Positions 10,229 through 19,616 of a stretch of 64,000 bases of DNA are shown here, in pieces. The DNA is from Terriglobus roseus (GTDB lineage Bacteria > Acidobacteriota > Terriglobia > Terriglobales > Acidobacteriaceae). The position numbers and the translations under genes were made by a program. The notes under the pieces were generated by a model. That model had not been told where the DNA came from and ran no database searches. It saw only the letters and a program-made list of their open reading frames with translations. Location of the stretch: positions 1,116,001-1,180,000 of the forward strand of contig NZ_FNSD01000001.1 in NCBI RefSeq assembly GCF_900105625.1. The letters are read 5' to 3'. Positions within the stretch are counted from its first letter, which is position 1; every line of letters starts with the position of its first letter.

Positions 10229-11227
10229 ATGCAGCCCTTTGAACTTGTCACAGTCAAAGATGTACCGGAAGCAATCCGTGCGCAGGCCGCCTCAGAAACG
10301 GCGCAGCAGGGAGCGACGGTCCGCTTTATCGCGGGCGGCACCAATCTTGTCGACTACATGAAGCTCAACGTAGAGACCCCACGCCAGCTGGTGGACATCA
10401 ACGGACTCCCGTTGAACCTGATCGAGCCGCTTCCAAATGGCGGACTCCGTATCGGAGCGCTCGCACGTAACAGTGAAGTCGCAAACAACAAACTGGTGCA
10501 GGAGCGGTACCCGGTGCTGTCACAGGCTTTGCTTGCGGGCGCTTCGACGCAACTCCGAAACATGGCGACAACTGCAGGCAATCTTCTCCAGAAAACTCGT
10601 TGCATGTACTACCGCGACATCGCCTATGGGTGCAACAAGCGCCAGCCCGGAACGGGCTGCTCTGCCATTGATGGTCAGAACCGTATGCTCGCCATTCTGG
10701 GAACGAGCGAGAAGTGCATCGCCAGCAATCCTTCCGATCAGAACGTAGCTCTTGTCGCTCTGGAAGCGGAGATCCACATCACCGGTCCCAAGGGGGAACG
10801 CACGGTGCCGATCTCCCGGTTCTACCTGCTACCAGGCAACGCTCCGGAGCGTGAAACGCTCCTTGATCCCGGCGATTTGGTCACCGCGATTACGCTGCCG
10901 CCTGTACCAACGGGCGCGAAGAGCCTCTACCTCAAGCTGCGCGACCGTGCTTCCTACGAGTTCGCTTTGGCGTCGGCTGCAATCGTTGTGAAGCGGCAGG
11001 GTACTCGGATAGACCACGTGCGCATCGCGCTCGGCGGGGTTGGTGCAGTTCCCTGGCGCAGCCTGGAAGCCGAAGCTGCATTACACGGCAAGGAAGCGAC
11101 TGCAGCCAACTTTCGGGCGGCTGCCGAAGCAGCGCTTCGGAAGGCACACCCGCAGACACAGAACGGTTTCAAGATCGAACTGGCGAAGCGTTGCCTTACG
11201 CACGCCCTCACACAGGCGGTGGCCTGA
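10229..11227 (+). CDS. paoB: Aldehyde oxidoreductase, FAD subunit with [4Fe-4S] insert (PaoB-like)
   Basis: 332 residues. The FAD-binding domain of molybdopterin dehydrogenases begins MQPFELVTVKDVPEAI and contains RFIAGGTNLVDYMKL. Around residues 118-165 four cysteines (TRCMYYRD, YGCNKRQPGTGCSA, SEKCIASNP) reproduce the insert that holds an extra [4Fe-4S] cluster in E. coli PaoB, which supports assignment to the PaoABC subgroup rather than plain xanthine dehydrogenase. The C-terminal CO dehydrogenase flavoprotein domain follows (about residues 220-330). It begins 14 bases after the Fe-S subunit gene and its stop overlaps the next start (TGATG). Confidence 0.95.
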   Translation: MQPFELVTVKDVPEAIRAQAASETAQQGATVRFIAGGTNLVDYMKLNVETPRQLVDINGLPLNLIEPLPNGGLRIGALARNSEVANNKLVQERYPVLSQALLAGASTQLRNMATTAGNLLQKTRCMYYRDIAYGCNKRQPGTGCSAIDGQNRMLAILGTSEKCIASNPSDQNVALVALEAEIHITGPKGERTVPISRFYLLPGNAPERETLLDPGDLVTAITLPPVPTGAKSLYLKLRDRASYEFALASAAIVVKRQGTRIDHVRIALGGVGAVPWRSLEAEAALHGKEATAANFRAAAEAALRKAHPQTQNGFKIELAKRCLTHALTQAVA

Positions 11228-13590
11228 TGGAGACGAACATGGTCGAGCAGCAGCAGACGCAGACTAAGCAGAACAACATGCAGGACAAGCAGCCCCAAGG
11301 GCAAGGCCAGGGGCAGGCACAACCGGCTCCGCAGCGTCCGGCACAGGGCAATCAACCGCCGTCACCTCCTTTGGTGCGTGACAGCAATGTGATCGGCGTT
11401 GCGACACCTCGCATCGAGGGACCACTCAAGACGACGGGCTCAGCGAAGTATTCGTCTGACTTCCACTTTCCGGACCTGCTGCAGGCATGGCCTGTCTGCG
11501 CAACGGTCGCAAGCGGCACCATCGAGAACATCGACACGTCTACAGTTTCGAAGATGCCCGGTGTCGTGGCCGTCTATACGCACGAGAACATCGGTCCGCT
11601 GTACCGAATTGCGCCCGGAGCTGGCACGCTAAATGAGAAGCGGCCTCCCCTTGAAGACAACACCGTTTACTACTACGGCCAGTATGTAGCCGTGGTGGTT
11701 GCGCAAACGTTGGAGCAGGCGCGCGCTGCCGCTGAAGCCACGAAGGTGACGTACAAAAAAACGCCACATGACATCAGCGAAACCCTCATCGGCACCAAGC
11801 TGAGTACACCTGAAAAGCGTACGGTGTCCAAACGTGGTGATACGGCCGCGGCCTTTGCCGCAGCCCCTGTGAAGCACGACGCTGTGTACAGGCTCGCGGG
11901 TGAGACGCACAATCCCATCGAGCTGCACGCTTCGCTCGCGGTCTACAAAGATGGTAAGTTCACGCTCTACGAGACCACGCAGGGTGTGATGAACCATCGC
12001 AGCGTGATGGCGTCGATGCTGGGCGTACCGAAAGAAAATGTCCAGGTCATCACGCGCTTCCTCGGTTCTGGATTCGGGGGCAAAGGCTGGCCCTGGCCGC
12101 AGGCGTTCCTGGCCGCAGCTTGTGCTCGCAACCTCGGTCGACCGGTGAAGCTCGTTGTTAGCCGCTCCATGATGTTTCAGAGCGTCGGGCATCGTCCAGT
12201 TGTCGAGCAGCACATTCAGCTCGCTGCCAGTACAGATGGCAAGCTGACCGTCGTTGGCCAGGACTGGGTGAACCATACCTCCATGACCGACGAATACAAC
12301 GAGAACTGCGGCGAAGCCACGTCCTTCATGTACTCGTGCCCGAACGTACTCGTCACCGGTGCCCAGGCGCGCCGCAACGTCGGTACACCCGGACCGATGC
12401 GCGGTCCCGGCGCGGTTCCCGGTATCTACGGCATCGAATCGGCCATGGACGAGCTGGCGATCAAGCTGAAGATGGATCCGGTTGCATTGCGGTTGTTGAA
12501 CGAGCCATCCATCGATGAAGAGAGCAAAAGGCCCTTCTCCTCGCGGCACCTGAAGGAATGTCTTACGGTCGGCGCAGAGAAGTTCGGCTGGGCGAAGCGA
12601 AATCCTGCGATCGGCTCCATGAAGAACGCGGACGGCACGATCATCGGATGGGGCATGGCTGCCGCAAGCTGGATCGCGGTCCGCTTCGAGACCGAGGCGA
12701 GTGTGCAGCTTCGTCGTGACGGAACTGCTCGCGTTGTCTGCGGAACGCAAGACATCGGCACTGGTACTTACACCGTCATCGCGCAGCTCGTTTCTCACGA
12801 GACCAGCCTCCCACTCGACAAGATCGAGGTAGTGATCGGTGATTCTTCCCTTCCACCCGGTCCTCTCAGCGGCGGTTCGGCCGTTACCGCGTCCGTTGTG
12901 CCGGCCGTCTTACAAGCAGCGCAAAATGCAGTGCGCGCGCTGCTTTCTGTCGCTCCGTCGCTCCCCAACTCGCCCTTCAAAGGAAAGCAAGCCGCGGAAC
13001 TGGAAATGCATGACGGTACCGTTCGCATCAAGGGCCAGGCGGGTACCTCTCTCTCTACGGGACAGATCGTGCAAAACGCACGGTTGGAATCTGTCAATGG
13101 AGACGGCAAGTCAGGGCCGAGCTTCGGCCCCGGCTTTCAGGATGCCTCTTTCCATAGCTTCGGTGCACAGTTTGTTGAGGTCACCTGGCGTCCCGAGATC
13201 GCTCAGTTGCGCGTAAGCCGGGTCGTCTCTGTCATGGACGTCGGCAAGATCATGAATCCCACTACGGCGCGGAATCAAGTCGAAGGTGCCATCGTCATGG
13301 GCGTCGGCATGGCGCTGCTGGAAGGCAACGAGTACGATCAGCGGTCCGGCGCTCCCATTAATTCAAACCTTGCCGATTACATCGTTCCGGTGAATGCAGA
13401 CTGCCCCAAGATTGACGTCACCTTCGTGGAGTACCCCGACTACAAGCTCAACCCTGCGGGAGCGCGCGGCGTGGGAGAGATTGGTCTCGCAGGGGTCGCA
13501 CCGGCTATCGCAAGCGCCATCCACCACGCCACCGGCACTCGCGTGCGTCATCTTCCCATTCGCATTGAGGATCTACTGACTACGGCCTAA
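11227..13590 (+). CDS. paoC: Aldehyde oxidoreductase, molybdopterin-binding catalytic subunit (PaoC-like)
   Basis: 787 residues; its ATG overlaps the FAD-subunit stop. A Gln/Pro-rich low-complexity stretch of about 50 residues (QQQTQTKQNN, QGQGQGQAQP) precedes the standard fold and is not usual for the family. The hammerhead domain starts at RIEGPLKTTGSAKYSSDF; the Mo-binding region shows GSGFGGKGWPWP, GPMRGPGAVPG and GTQDIGTGTYT. The base-catalyst Glu lies in GARGVGEIGLAGVAP. The enzyme oxidises aldehydes, often aromatic ones, to acids. In this window it probably uses products of the adjacent esterase or dehydrogenases, which is inference from neighbourhood. Confidence 0.95.
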   Translation: METNMVEQQQTQTKQNNMQDKQPQGQGQGQAQPAPQRPAQGNQPPSPPLVRDSNVIGVATPRIEGPLKTTGSAKYSSDFHFPDLLQAWPVCATVASGTIENIDTSTVSKMPGVVAVYTHENIGPLYRIAPGAGTLNEKRPPLEDNTVYYYGQYVAVVVAQTLEQARAAAEATKVTYKKTPHDISETLIGTKLSTPEKRTVSKRGDTAAAFAAAPVKHDAVYRLAGETHNPIELHASLAVYKDGKFTLYETTQGVMNHRSVMASMLGVPKENVQVITRFLGSGFGGKGWPWPQAFLAAACARNLGRPVKLVVSRSMMFQSVGHRPVVEQHIQLAASTDGKLTVVGQDWVNHTSMTDEYNENCGEATSFMYSCPNVLVTGAQARRNVGTPGPMRGPGAVPGIYGIESAMDELAIKLKMDPVALRLLNEPSIDEESKRPFSSRHLKECLTVGAEKFGWAKRNPAIGSMKNADGTIIGWGMAAASWIAVRFETEASVQLRRDGTARVVCGTQDIGTGTYTVIAQLVSHETSLPLDKIEVVIGDSSLPPGPLSGGSAVTASVVPAVLQAAQNAVRALLSVAPSLPNSPFKGKQAAELEMHDGTVRIKGQAGTSLSTGQIVQNARLESVNGDGKSGPSFGPGFQDASFHSFGAQFVEVTWRPEIAQLRVSRVVSVMDVGKIMNPTTARNQVEGAIVMGVGMALLEGNEYDQRSGAPINSNLADYIVPVNADCPKIDVTFVEYPDYKLNPAGARGVGEIGLAGVAPAIASAIHHATGTRVRHLPIRIEDLLTTA

Positions 13591-13774
13591 TTCATGGAAA
13601 CTGCGCGCCAGAGCTTTTGCTACGGAGGCAGTGATCGTGCCAACTCATTATCAGAGCGCGCATTGATCACGACGCTGCTGCTGCCCCTCCTGCGTTTTAA
13701 ACACTGGTGTGGCGACGTCCATCACCACGCCTCCACAGGCCCCAATGTCCTAATTCTCCCTGCCAACCGCTGGA

Positions 13775-15019
13775 TTAGTAGACGTGTGTTGCCAATACTT
13801 CCGGCTTTCCTGGGATGCCACCGACAATGGGTGTTTTAAGCACAACCTGAATGTTTGTCCGTGGGTTTTTCAGACTTTCGGGAAGGCGCGTCAGAAACGC
13901 TGATTGCGTCACAAATTCGGAGGCTACTTGCGTTCCGACGGTTCCAGCGCCCGCCACGTAGAGAATCAGTCCCCCGGTGACCGGATCAAGCAGACGTCCA
14001 GCGATGGCGTAGTCCGAATCGGTGGTGGCGTTCAAGCCGCTTCGCACGATCCAGGACGTCTGGCCGGGGTGCTCTGAGTCGACGATAGAAACGGCGCGCT
14101 GAGGATTCTTCGGATCTGCGTGGCTGAAATCAAAGTGATAACGCAGGTTGCTGGTGAGCCGAAGAGCCCATTGATTATTTCCAATGCCAATCAAGACCGT
14201 CGGGCGATCCCGCAAGTCCAGAAGCGTGGTTTGATTGTCTGTCCGCATCTGAAAGTTTTGCCGGTTCATCTGTAGAAATCCGGAGATGTTGGTGTAGGCC
14301 TTCAGGTCCGTGATCGTGATGCGCTGCATTGCGACCGATGTGGGGTTCGTTGGAGCTTCTTGAGGGTCCGTGTTTCCCGCATGCCCCAGGCAAACGAAGA
14401 TCTCTTTCCCTGAGTTGAGCATCGGGCTCCATAGAGGATTATCGGAAAGCGCCGTCACACCGCTTCGCAGCTCCTGACGTTCCCAAAAGAAGGCCAGTCC
14501 AAAGAGGATGCACGCAGCCGTCGCAACGGCCGCGATCCACCATGGCAGCTTGGAACCTCCCGGACGAGCCAAGCCAGTTGCTCGCGGAGGTCTTGCAGCT
14601 GGTAAGGCTTCCGGCAGGACGGAGGCAACCTCAGCGACCTTCTCAGCAGGATGCTCGACCGCCTGCTCGAAACGGAATTCCAGCGCATATCCGCCTGGTC
14701 CCAGCAGGATATGTACGGGCAGCCCGGAACCTGCCTCCGCGTCATACTGGCGCAGACGCTTCCGGGTGTCGGAAGCTGCGTTTCGAACGATGGGGTCGTC
14801 GGAAGTGTCGTAGCTGATCTCCCGGCCAAAGACCTCATGACCGATGCGCCGCTCTTTCAGCACCTCGTCATCGCTCAGAAGCGCTCGCTCCAGCAGATAC
14901 CGGAATAACCTGGTGCTTCGTTCACTGGCACGGAACGCGGGATGAGCGAGGATCTGCGAAGCCGCATGTCGGATCGTTTCCTGCTCTGCTTCCGTAAAAA
15001 CAGATCGATCACGAACCAC
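13775..15019 (-). CDS. Membrane-anchored protein with acidobacterial regulator-like N-terminal domain
   Basis: 414 residues if started at GTG 15019, which has AGGAGGG seven bases upstream; an open frame continues to 15262 but lacks such a site. Residues about 12-85 carry a conserved pattern (STRLFRYLLERAL, VLKERRIGHEVFGR, DDPIVRNAASDTRKRL) that recurs in acidobacterial regulator-like proteins and resembles a cytoplasmic DNA- or protein-binding module. One transmembrane segment (WWIAAVATAACILFGLAFFW, near residue 155) follows a Pro/Ala linker, leaving about 240 residues outside. The C-terminal part is not recognised. The topology resembles one-component membrane regulators. It is convergent with the oxidoreductase operon and divergent from the redox operon, and may regulate either. 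Confidence 0.7.
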   Translation of the reverse strand: MVRDRSVFTEAEQETIRHAASQILAHPAFRASERSTRLFRYLLERALLSDDEVLKERRIGHEVFGREISYDTSDDPIVRNAASDTRKRLRQYDAEAGSGLPVHILLGPGGYALEFRFEQAVEHPAEKVAEVASVLPEALPAARPPRATGLARPGGSKLPWWIAAVATAACILFGLAFFWERQELRSGVTALSDNPLWSPMLNSGKEIFVCLGHAGNTDPQEAPTNPTSVAMQRITITDLKAYTNISGFLQMNRQNFQMRTDNQTTLLDLRDRPTVLIGIGNNQWALRLTSNLRYHFDFSHADPKNPQRAVSIVDSEHPGQTSWIVRSGLNATTDSDYAIAGRLLDPVTGGLILYVAGAGTVGTQVASEFVTQSAFLTRLPESLKNPRTNIQVVLKTPIVGGIPGKPEVLATHVY

Positions 15020-15260
15020 GACGCTGCCCTCCTGCGCTTCTTCGGAACCGACAGTATCACAAGCAGACAAGTCTTCGCGATGCCGCGAACGCCTCGCTCC
15101 CGCTCGCCCGGCACTCCGCAACGTCCTTCGTAAACTCTGCAAATGCCCCCGGGATTCAAGCACTTGGACCTCGCAGTGCATGCACGGCACCGCACGATGC
15201 TTGTTCCTGGCAATGCGAACGCCTAGAGATAGTCGTGTCGATTCGAAAGGAACGTCTTTC

Positions 15261-16415
15261 ATGTGCAGAATTTTTCTAAGGGTGTTCCTCGCACTCCTTT
15301 TACTCTCCGGGACTCGCGCCCTCCCCGGTTCTGACGCTTGGGGTCAACTACCTGCGGGACCGCTTCCGATCGGTAGTCCACTTCCGGATTTCCAGCTAAC
15401 CGGAACGGACGGCGCGGTCCACAAGCCCAGTGAGTGGAAGTCGAGCCGGATACTGGTCGTCGCCTTCTTATGCAACCACTGCACGGAATCGCAGGTGTAC
15501 GAGGCCCGACTGAACCGGCTGGCTCAGAGCTACGGCAGCAAGGGCGTCTCGGTGGTCGCGATTCAATCCTCGAATCCGAAGGCCGTCACCGAGAAGGACC
15601 TGGCCTGGTCCGATGTCAGCGAGAGCCTCGACGACATGAAGGAGAGAGCCACCTTCCGAAAGTTTCAGTTCCCTTACCTGTACGACGGCGACACGAGCAG
15701 CACCGCCCACGCGTTCGGCGCTACGGTCGCCCCTTCGGTCTTCATCTTTGATGGGGAACGGAAGCTGCGGTACGCGGGTCAGATCGACAGCGATCCGGCC
15801 GAGGGAAAGGCGACGGTGCACAGTGCAATGGACGCAGTGGAGGCGCTGGTGGCGAACAAGCCAGTCGCTTTCGCGACGACCACCGCTGCGGGCTGCAAAT
15901 TGCTGTTTCGACCGGCAGCCGGGCAGCCGTCGACTGACGCCCAGCCGGTGAGTGTCACGCTGGCGACGACGGAGACATTGTCTGCACTCCGCAAGAATCC
16001 CACCGGCAAGCTGCTGTTGGTGAACTTCTACGCCACCTGGTGTGGTCCTTGCGTCACGGAGTTTCCTGACCTTATGGCGACCAATCGCATGTACCGGGAT
16101 CGGCCGTTCGCCTTCACGACAGTCTCTTCCAACGTTCCGGATGAAAAGAACGAGGTGCTCGCTTTCCTGCAGAAGATGCACGCCAGTACCAGCAACCTGC
16201 TTTACGGCTCAGACGATACCTACGCCATGCAGGAAGCCTTTGATCCGAACGTGGGTTCGGCCGTTCCCGTGACGGTGCTGCTGTCTCCCCGAGGCGACGT
16301 TCTCTTTCACGAACAGGGTGAGATCGATTTGATGGAGATTCGCAGGGCGATTCTTGCCCATCTTCCGGATGACGCCGAACACGCCGGATCGCAAAAGTAC
16401 TGGGCAAGCAAATAG
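15261..16415 (+). CDS. Exported double thioredoxin-fold protein with two CxxC sites
   Basis: 384 residues from ATG 15261 (GAAAGGA upstream), with a signal peptide (IFLRVFLALLLLSGTRA). Domain 1 (about residues 35-200) is a redoxin of the AhpC/TlpA type: IGSPLPDFQLTGTDG, then the CNHC motif in VVAFLCNHCTES, ending SVFIFDGERKLRYAGQID. Domain 2 (about residues 235-370) is a second thioredoxin fold with the classic LLVNFYATWCGPC. Both are likely reduced by the DsbD proteins encoded just downstream. A closely related protein follows 50 bases later, so this is a tandem duplication. Substrates are unknown; oxidative-damage repair or cytochrome maturation are both possible. Confidence 0.9.
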   Translation: MCRIFLRVFLALLLLSGTRALPGSDAWGQLPAGPLPIGSPLPDFQLTGTDGAVHKPSEWKSSRILVVAFLCNHCTESQVYEARLNRLAQSYGSKGVSVVAIQSSNPKAVTEKDLAWSDVSESLDDMKERATFRKFQFPYLYDGDTSSTAHAFGATVAPSVFIFDGERKLRYAGQIDSDPAEGKATVHSAMDAVEALVANKPVAFATTTAAGCKLLFRPAAGQPSTDAQPVSVTLATTETLSALRKNPTGKLLLVNFYATWCGPCVTEFPDLMATNRMYRDRPFAFTTVSSNVPDEKNEVLAFLQKMHASTSNLLYGSDDTYAMQEAFDPNVGSAVPVTVLLSPRGDVLFHEQGEIDLMEIRRAILAHLPDDAEHAGSQKYWASK

Positions 16416-16465
16416 CTCTTGCCATTTGTCACGCACCTTCCACCACACCCTACCAGGAGCTCATC

Positions 16466-17680
16466 ATGCGTAGTTCGTCCGTTTTCCTGCTGGCCACACT
16501 CGCCGTTACGTTCCTATCCGCACCCGCACAAGACACACCTCCTGCACAAAAAGTCATCGGCGTCTCCGAACTCATTCCGATGGGAGGCAATGCCGAACAT
16601 CCTCTGCTTCCCATCGGTTCCACTGCGCCAGACTTCGCTTTGAAGGGGACGGACGACAAGGTCCATACGCTTGCAGAGTTCAAAGATGCAAAAGTGCTCG
16701 TGGTCATGTTCGAGTCGATTCACTGCCCGGTGTCCGAGAACTACGAAGGGCGCATGCGTGGGCTGTACGACAGCTATCGCAACAAGGGTGTTGCATTTGT
16801 GGCGATCAATCCCAACAACCCGAAGGCCGTTCGGCTGGATGAACTGGGCTACACAGACCTGACCGACTCACCGGCCGACATGAAGATCCGCGTGCACGAC
16901 CGCCAAATCCCTTGGCCCTACCTGTACGACGGAGAGACACAGGCCATTGCGCAAAAGTTCGGTGCCGTCGCAACACCGCATGTCTTCATCTTCGATGCGG
17001 ACCGCAAGCTGCGCTACGAAGGCCGCATCGACGACAACCAGAACGAAAAGCTGGTGAAAGTGCATGATGCACACGACGCCATTGAAGCGCTCTTAGCAGG
17101 TGGGACCGTCGCGACGCCGCATCGTCCCGCGTTCGGGTGCTCCACCAAATGGCTGTCGAAGTCTGGCGATGTCGAGAAGGAGATGGAACGCATCAAGGCG
17201 GAGCCAGTCGCCTTGAACGCTGCCTCTGCTGCGGATCTGGCCGCCCTTCGCGCAAACGCCGGCAACAAGGTGACGGTCATCCACTTCTGGAGTACCGGCA
17301 CACCGAACGGCGCCAAAGACTTCGCGGAGCTGGAGACGACCTTCCGCATGTACCGCGGCCGTTCCTATGACTTTGTAACGGTGGATACCGATGCTGCGGC
17401 AAACACGCCCAAGGCAACGGAGTTCCTCAACAGTCAGCACGCCTCCAGTCGCAACCTGCAGCTTTCATCTGCAGACATGAAGACGGTACAGGCGGCCTTT
17501 GGCGACACCTGGCGACCGAATGAGGAGTTCACTGCAGTACTGGCGCCAGGTGGCAAGCTGGTCTACGCACACAAGGGTCCCATCGACATACTCGATGTTC
17601 GCCACGCCGTACTGACGAATTTCACAGACAATCCGCACTTCCCTGGACAGTCCGAATACTGGGCAACAAAGGCGCGCTAA
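16466..17680 (+). CDS. Exported double thioredoxin-fold paralogue with degenerate active sites
   Basis: 404 residues with a signal peptide (SSVFLLATLAVTFLSAPAQ). Its domain order matches the preceding gene: IGSTAPDFALKGTDDKVHT opens domain 1 and HVFIFDADRKLRYEGRID closes it. The first CxxC has become SIHC, keeping only the second Cys, and the second site is STGT in HFWSTGTPNGAKDF, with no Cys. A lone Cys remains in AFGCSTKW. The fold is otherwise intact and ends with the same SEYWA motif near the stop, so this is a maintained paralogue, not a pseudogene. It may bind a partner or substrate without dithiol exchange. Confidence 0.9.
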   Translation: MRSSSVFLLATLAVTFLSAPAQDTPPAQKVIGVSELIPMGGNAEHPLLPIGSTAPDFALKGTDDKVHTLAEFKDAKVLVVMFESIHCPVSENYEGRMRGLYDSYRNKGVAFVAINPNNPKAVRLDELGYTDLTDSPADMKIRVHDRQIPWPYLYDGETQAIAQKFGAVATPHVFIFDADRKLRYEGRIDDNQNEKLVKVHDAHDAIEALLAGGTVATPHRPAFGCSTKWLSKSGDVEKEMERIKAEPVALNAASAADLAALRANAGNKVTVIHFWSTGTPNGAKDFAELETTFRMYRGRSYDFVTVDTDAAANTPKATEFLNSQHASSRNLQLSSADMKTVQAAFGDTWRPNEEFTAVLAPGGKLVYAHKGPIDILDVRHAVLTNFTDNPHFPGQSEYWATKAR

Positions 17681-17761
17681 TCACGGGCCGAGAGGGGATG
17701 GAGTTCGCGGTGCAACCACTCCATCCCTCGCAATACAGCTTGACGCAACGAAGGGATTTCC

Positions 17762-18232
17762 ATGTCGAAAATAGTTTCAGCAATTACAGCATCGCTCCTG
17801 TTCTGCAGCGCGGCGGCCATGTCCGGCCAGCGGCCCTCAGAGATCGTGAAGTGGGACGCATCCGTCGCCCACTCCTCCGCATACTCCGCTTCGGTTGCAC
17901 TACATGCGACCATCCAGGACGGCTGGCATGTTTACGCACTCTCGCAGCCGCCCGGCGGCCCCACGCCGTTAAAGATCAGCATTCCTGCTGGCGCGCCCTA
18001 CGCACTACAGTCGCCCGTTGCTGAAGGCAAGGTGACAAAACACGAGGATGCCAACTTCAAAATGGAGACGCTGTATTACCTGAACGCCGTAAGCTTCACG
18101 CTCGCCGTGAAGAAGGACGGTGCAGCGACACCCGAGACCATACCGGTTGACGTTCGCTTCCAGGCCTGCAGTGACCGCCTTTGCCTGCCGCCTTATACCG
18201 CTCATCTGACCGCTGAATCCAAAAGGAAATAA
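17762..18232 (+). CDS. DsbD N-terminal (alpha) domain as a separate exported protein
   Basis: 156 residues with a signal peptide (SAITASLLFCSAAAMSGQ). The body is the immunoglobulin-like DsbD alpha domain (PF11412): IQDGWHVYALSQPPGGPTPLKI and the paired redox cysteines in VRFQACSDRLCLPPYT. In E. coli this domain takes electrons from the DsbD membrane part and gives them to periplasmic proteins. Here it is encoded alone, two bases before the gene for the membrane and C-terminal parts, so DsbD is split between two polypeptides. The start has a good GAAGGGA site. Confidence 0.92.
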   Translation: MSKIVSAITASLLFCSAAAMSGQRPSEIVKWDASVAHSSAYSASVALHATIQDGWHVYALSQPPGGPTPLKISIPAGAPYALQSPVAEGKVTKHEDANFKMETLYYLNAVSFTLAVKKDGAATPETIPVDVRFQACSDRLCLPPYTAHLTAESKRK

Positions 18233-18234
18233 CG

Positions 18235-19557
18235 ATGCCTACCGGATCGATCCTGCATTACTTCTGGCTCTCACTGGGCATGGGTGCGCTGTCCCTTCTG
18301 ACGCCGTGCGTGTTTCCCATGGTCCCAATCACGGTCTCCTTCTTTGCGAATCACTCCTCCAAGACGCGCGCGGGCGCGCTCAGAATGGCCGCCCTGTATG
18401 GCCTCGGGATCATGTTCACGTTTGTCGCGCTGGGCATGTCGCTGGCGATTCTCTTCGGCGCGTCCGGCATCAACAAACTAGCGTCCAACCCATGGGTGAA
18501 CCTGCTGATCACTGCGATCTTCCTGGGCTTCGCGCTCAGTCTGTTGGGCGTCTTCTTCATGCAATTGCCCACGGGCCTGATGAACAAGCTGAACTCCGCT
18601 TCCTCATCGAAGCAGCAAGGCAGCATCGTGGGCACCATGCTGATGGGGCTCACATTCTCGCTCACGTCCTTCACCTGCACAGCGCCGTTTGTGGGTACGT
18701 TACTCGTGCTTGCAGCGCAGGGTAACTGGCGCTGGCCACTCGTCGGCATGCTTGGTTTTTCGTTCGTCTTCGCATTACCTTTCTTCCTGCTCGCGCTGCT
18801 GCCACAACTTATGACGCAGATGCCGCGTGCTGGTGGATGGATGAATTCCGTGAAGGTCGTCATGGGGTTCTTGGAGATCGCGGCCGCGATGAAGTTCCTG
18901 TCAAACGCGGACCTTGTATGGCACTGGAACATCTTCACGCGCACCACGGTTCTCTGCATCTGGACAGGATGCCTGCTGCTGGTGGTCGCCTACCTTCTCG
19001 GCTGGTTTCGACTCGATCATGATTCGCCGGTCGACGCCGTATCCGGTCCTCGTGTTGTCTTTGCTCTGCTGTTTCTCGCAGGTGCGATCTGGCTGAGCAA
19101 TGGACTAGCCGGTCATAAGCTGGGCGACATCGATGCGTTCCTGCCGCCGGCGGACTCGGACAACTCGGCACAGCTCCAGACAGCAACCGTAAGCGCGGAA
19201 GCACCATGGATCATGAACGATCTCAAGGGCGGCCTCGCGCAGGCAAAGCAGGAGGGCAAGCCAGTATTCGTCGACTTTACAGGCTATACCTGCACCAACT
19301 GCAGGTGGATGGAATCGAATATCTTCTCCAAGCCGGCAATCGAGAAGGACATGAATCGCTTCGTCAAGGTGCGCTTGTACACCGACGGTGACGGCGACAT
19401 ATACAGCAAGCAACAAGACTACGAAGACAAGCAATTCGGCACCGTCGCGCTGCCGCTCTACGCCCTGCTTGATGCGGATGGAAAAACGATTGACACGTCG
19501 GCAGGTGTGACGCGGGATCCAAACGCTTTTGCCGCCTTCCTCGCAAAGGCGAAGTAA
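18235..19557 (+). CDS. dsbD: Thiol:disulfide interchange protein DsbD, membrane and C-terminal thioredoxin domains
   Basis: 440 residues. The N-terminal half holds about eight transmembrane helices of the CcdA/DsbD type, with the two membrane cysteines in LLTPCVFPMVPI and TSFTCTAPFVG. The C-terminal domain (about residues 325-440) is a thioredoxin fold with GYTCTNCRWMESN. It moves electrons from cytoplasmic thioredoxin across the membrane to the exported thioredoxin-like proteins. The N-terminal alpha domain is missing and is encoded by the preceding gene. A thioredoxin reductase gene follows 59 bases later, completing an electron path from NADPH if a thioredoxin is supplied from elsewhere. 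Confidence 0.96.
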   Translation: MPTGSILHYFWLSLGMGALSLLTPCVFPMVPITVSFFANHSSKTRAGALRMAALYGLGIMFTFVALGMSLAILFGASGINKLASNPWVNLLITAIFLGFALSLLGVFFMQLPTGLMNKLNSASSSKQQGSIVGTMLMGLTFSLTSFTCTAPFVGTLLVLAAQGNWRWPLVGMLGFSFVFALPFFLLALLPQLMTQMPRAGGWMNSVKVVMGFLEIAAAMKFLSNADLVWHWNIFTRTTVLCIWTGCLLLVVAYLLGWFRLDHDSPVDAVSGPRVVFALLFLAGAIWLSNGLAGHKLGDIDAFLPPADSDNSAQLQTATVSAEAPWIMNDLKGGLAQAKQEGKPVFVDFTGYTCTNCRWMESNIFSKPAIEKDMNRFVKVRLYTDGDGDIYSKQQDYEDKQFGTVALPLYALLDADGKTIDTSAGVTRDPNAFAAFLAKAK

Positions 19558-19616
19558 AGCTCACCACACTCATCGATTCGCCGACACAATGAGTTGTTTC
19601 GCAAAGGGACCGCTTC

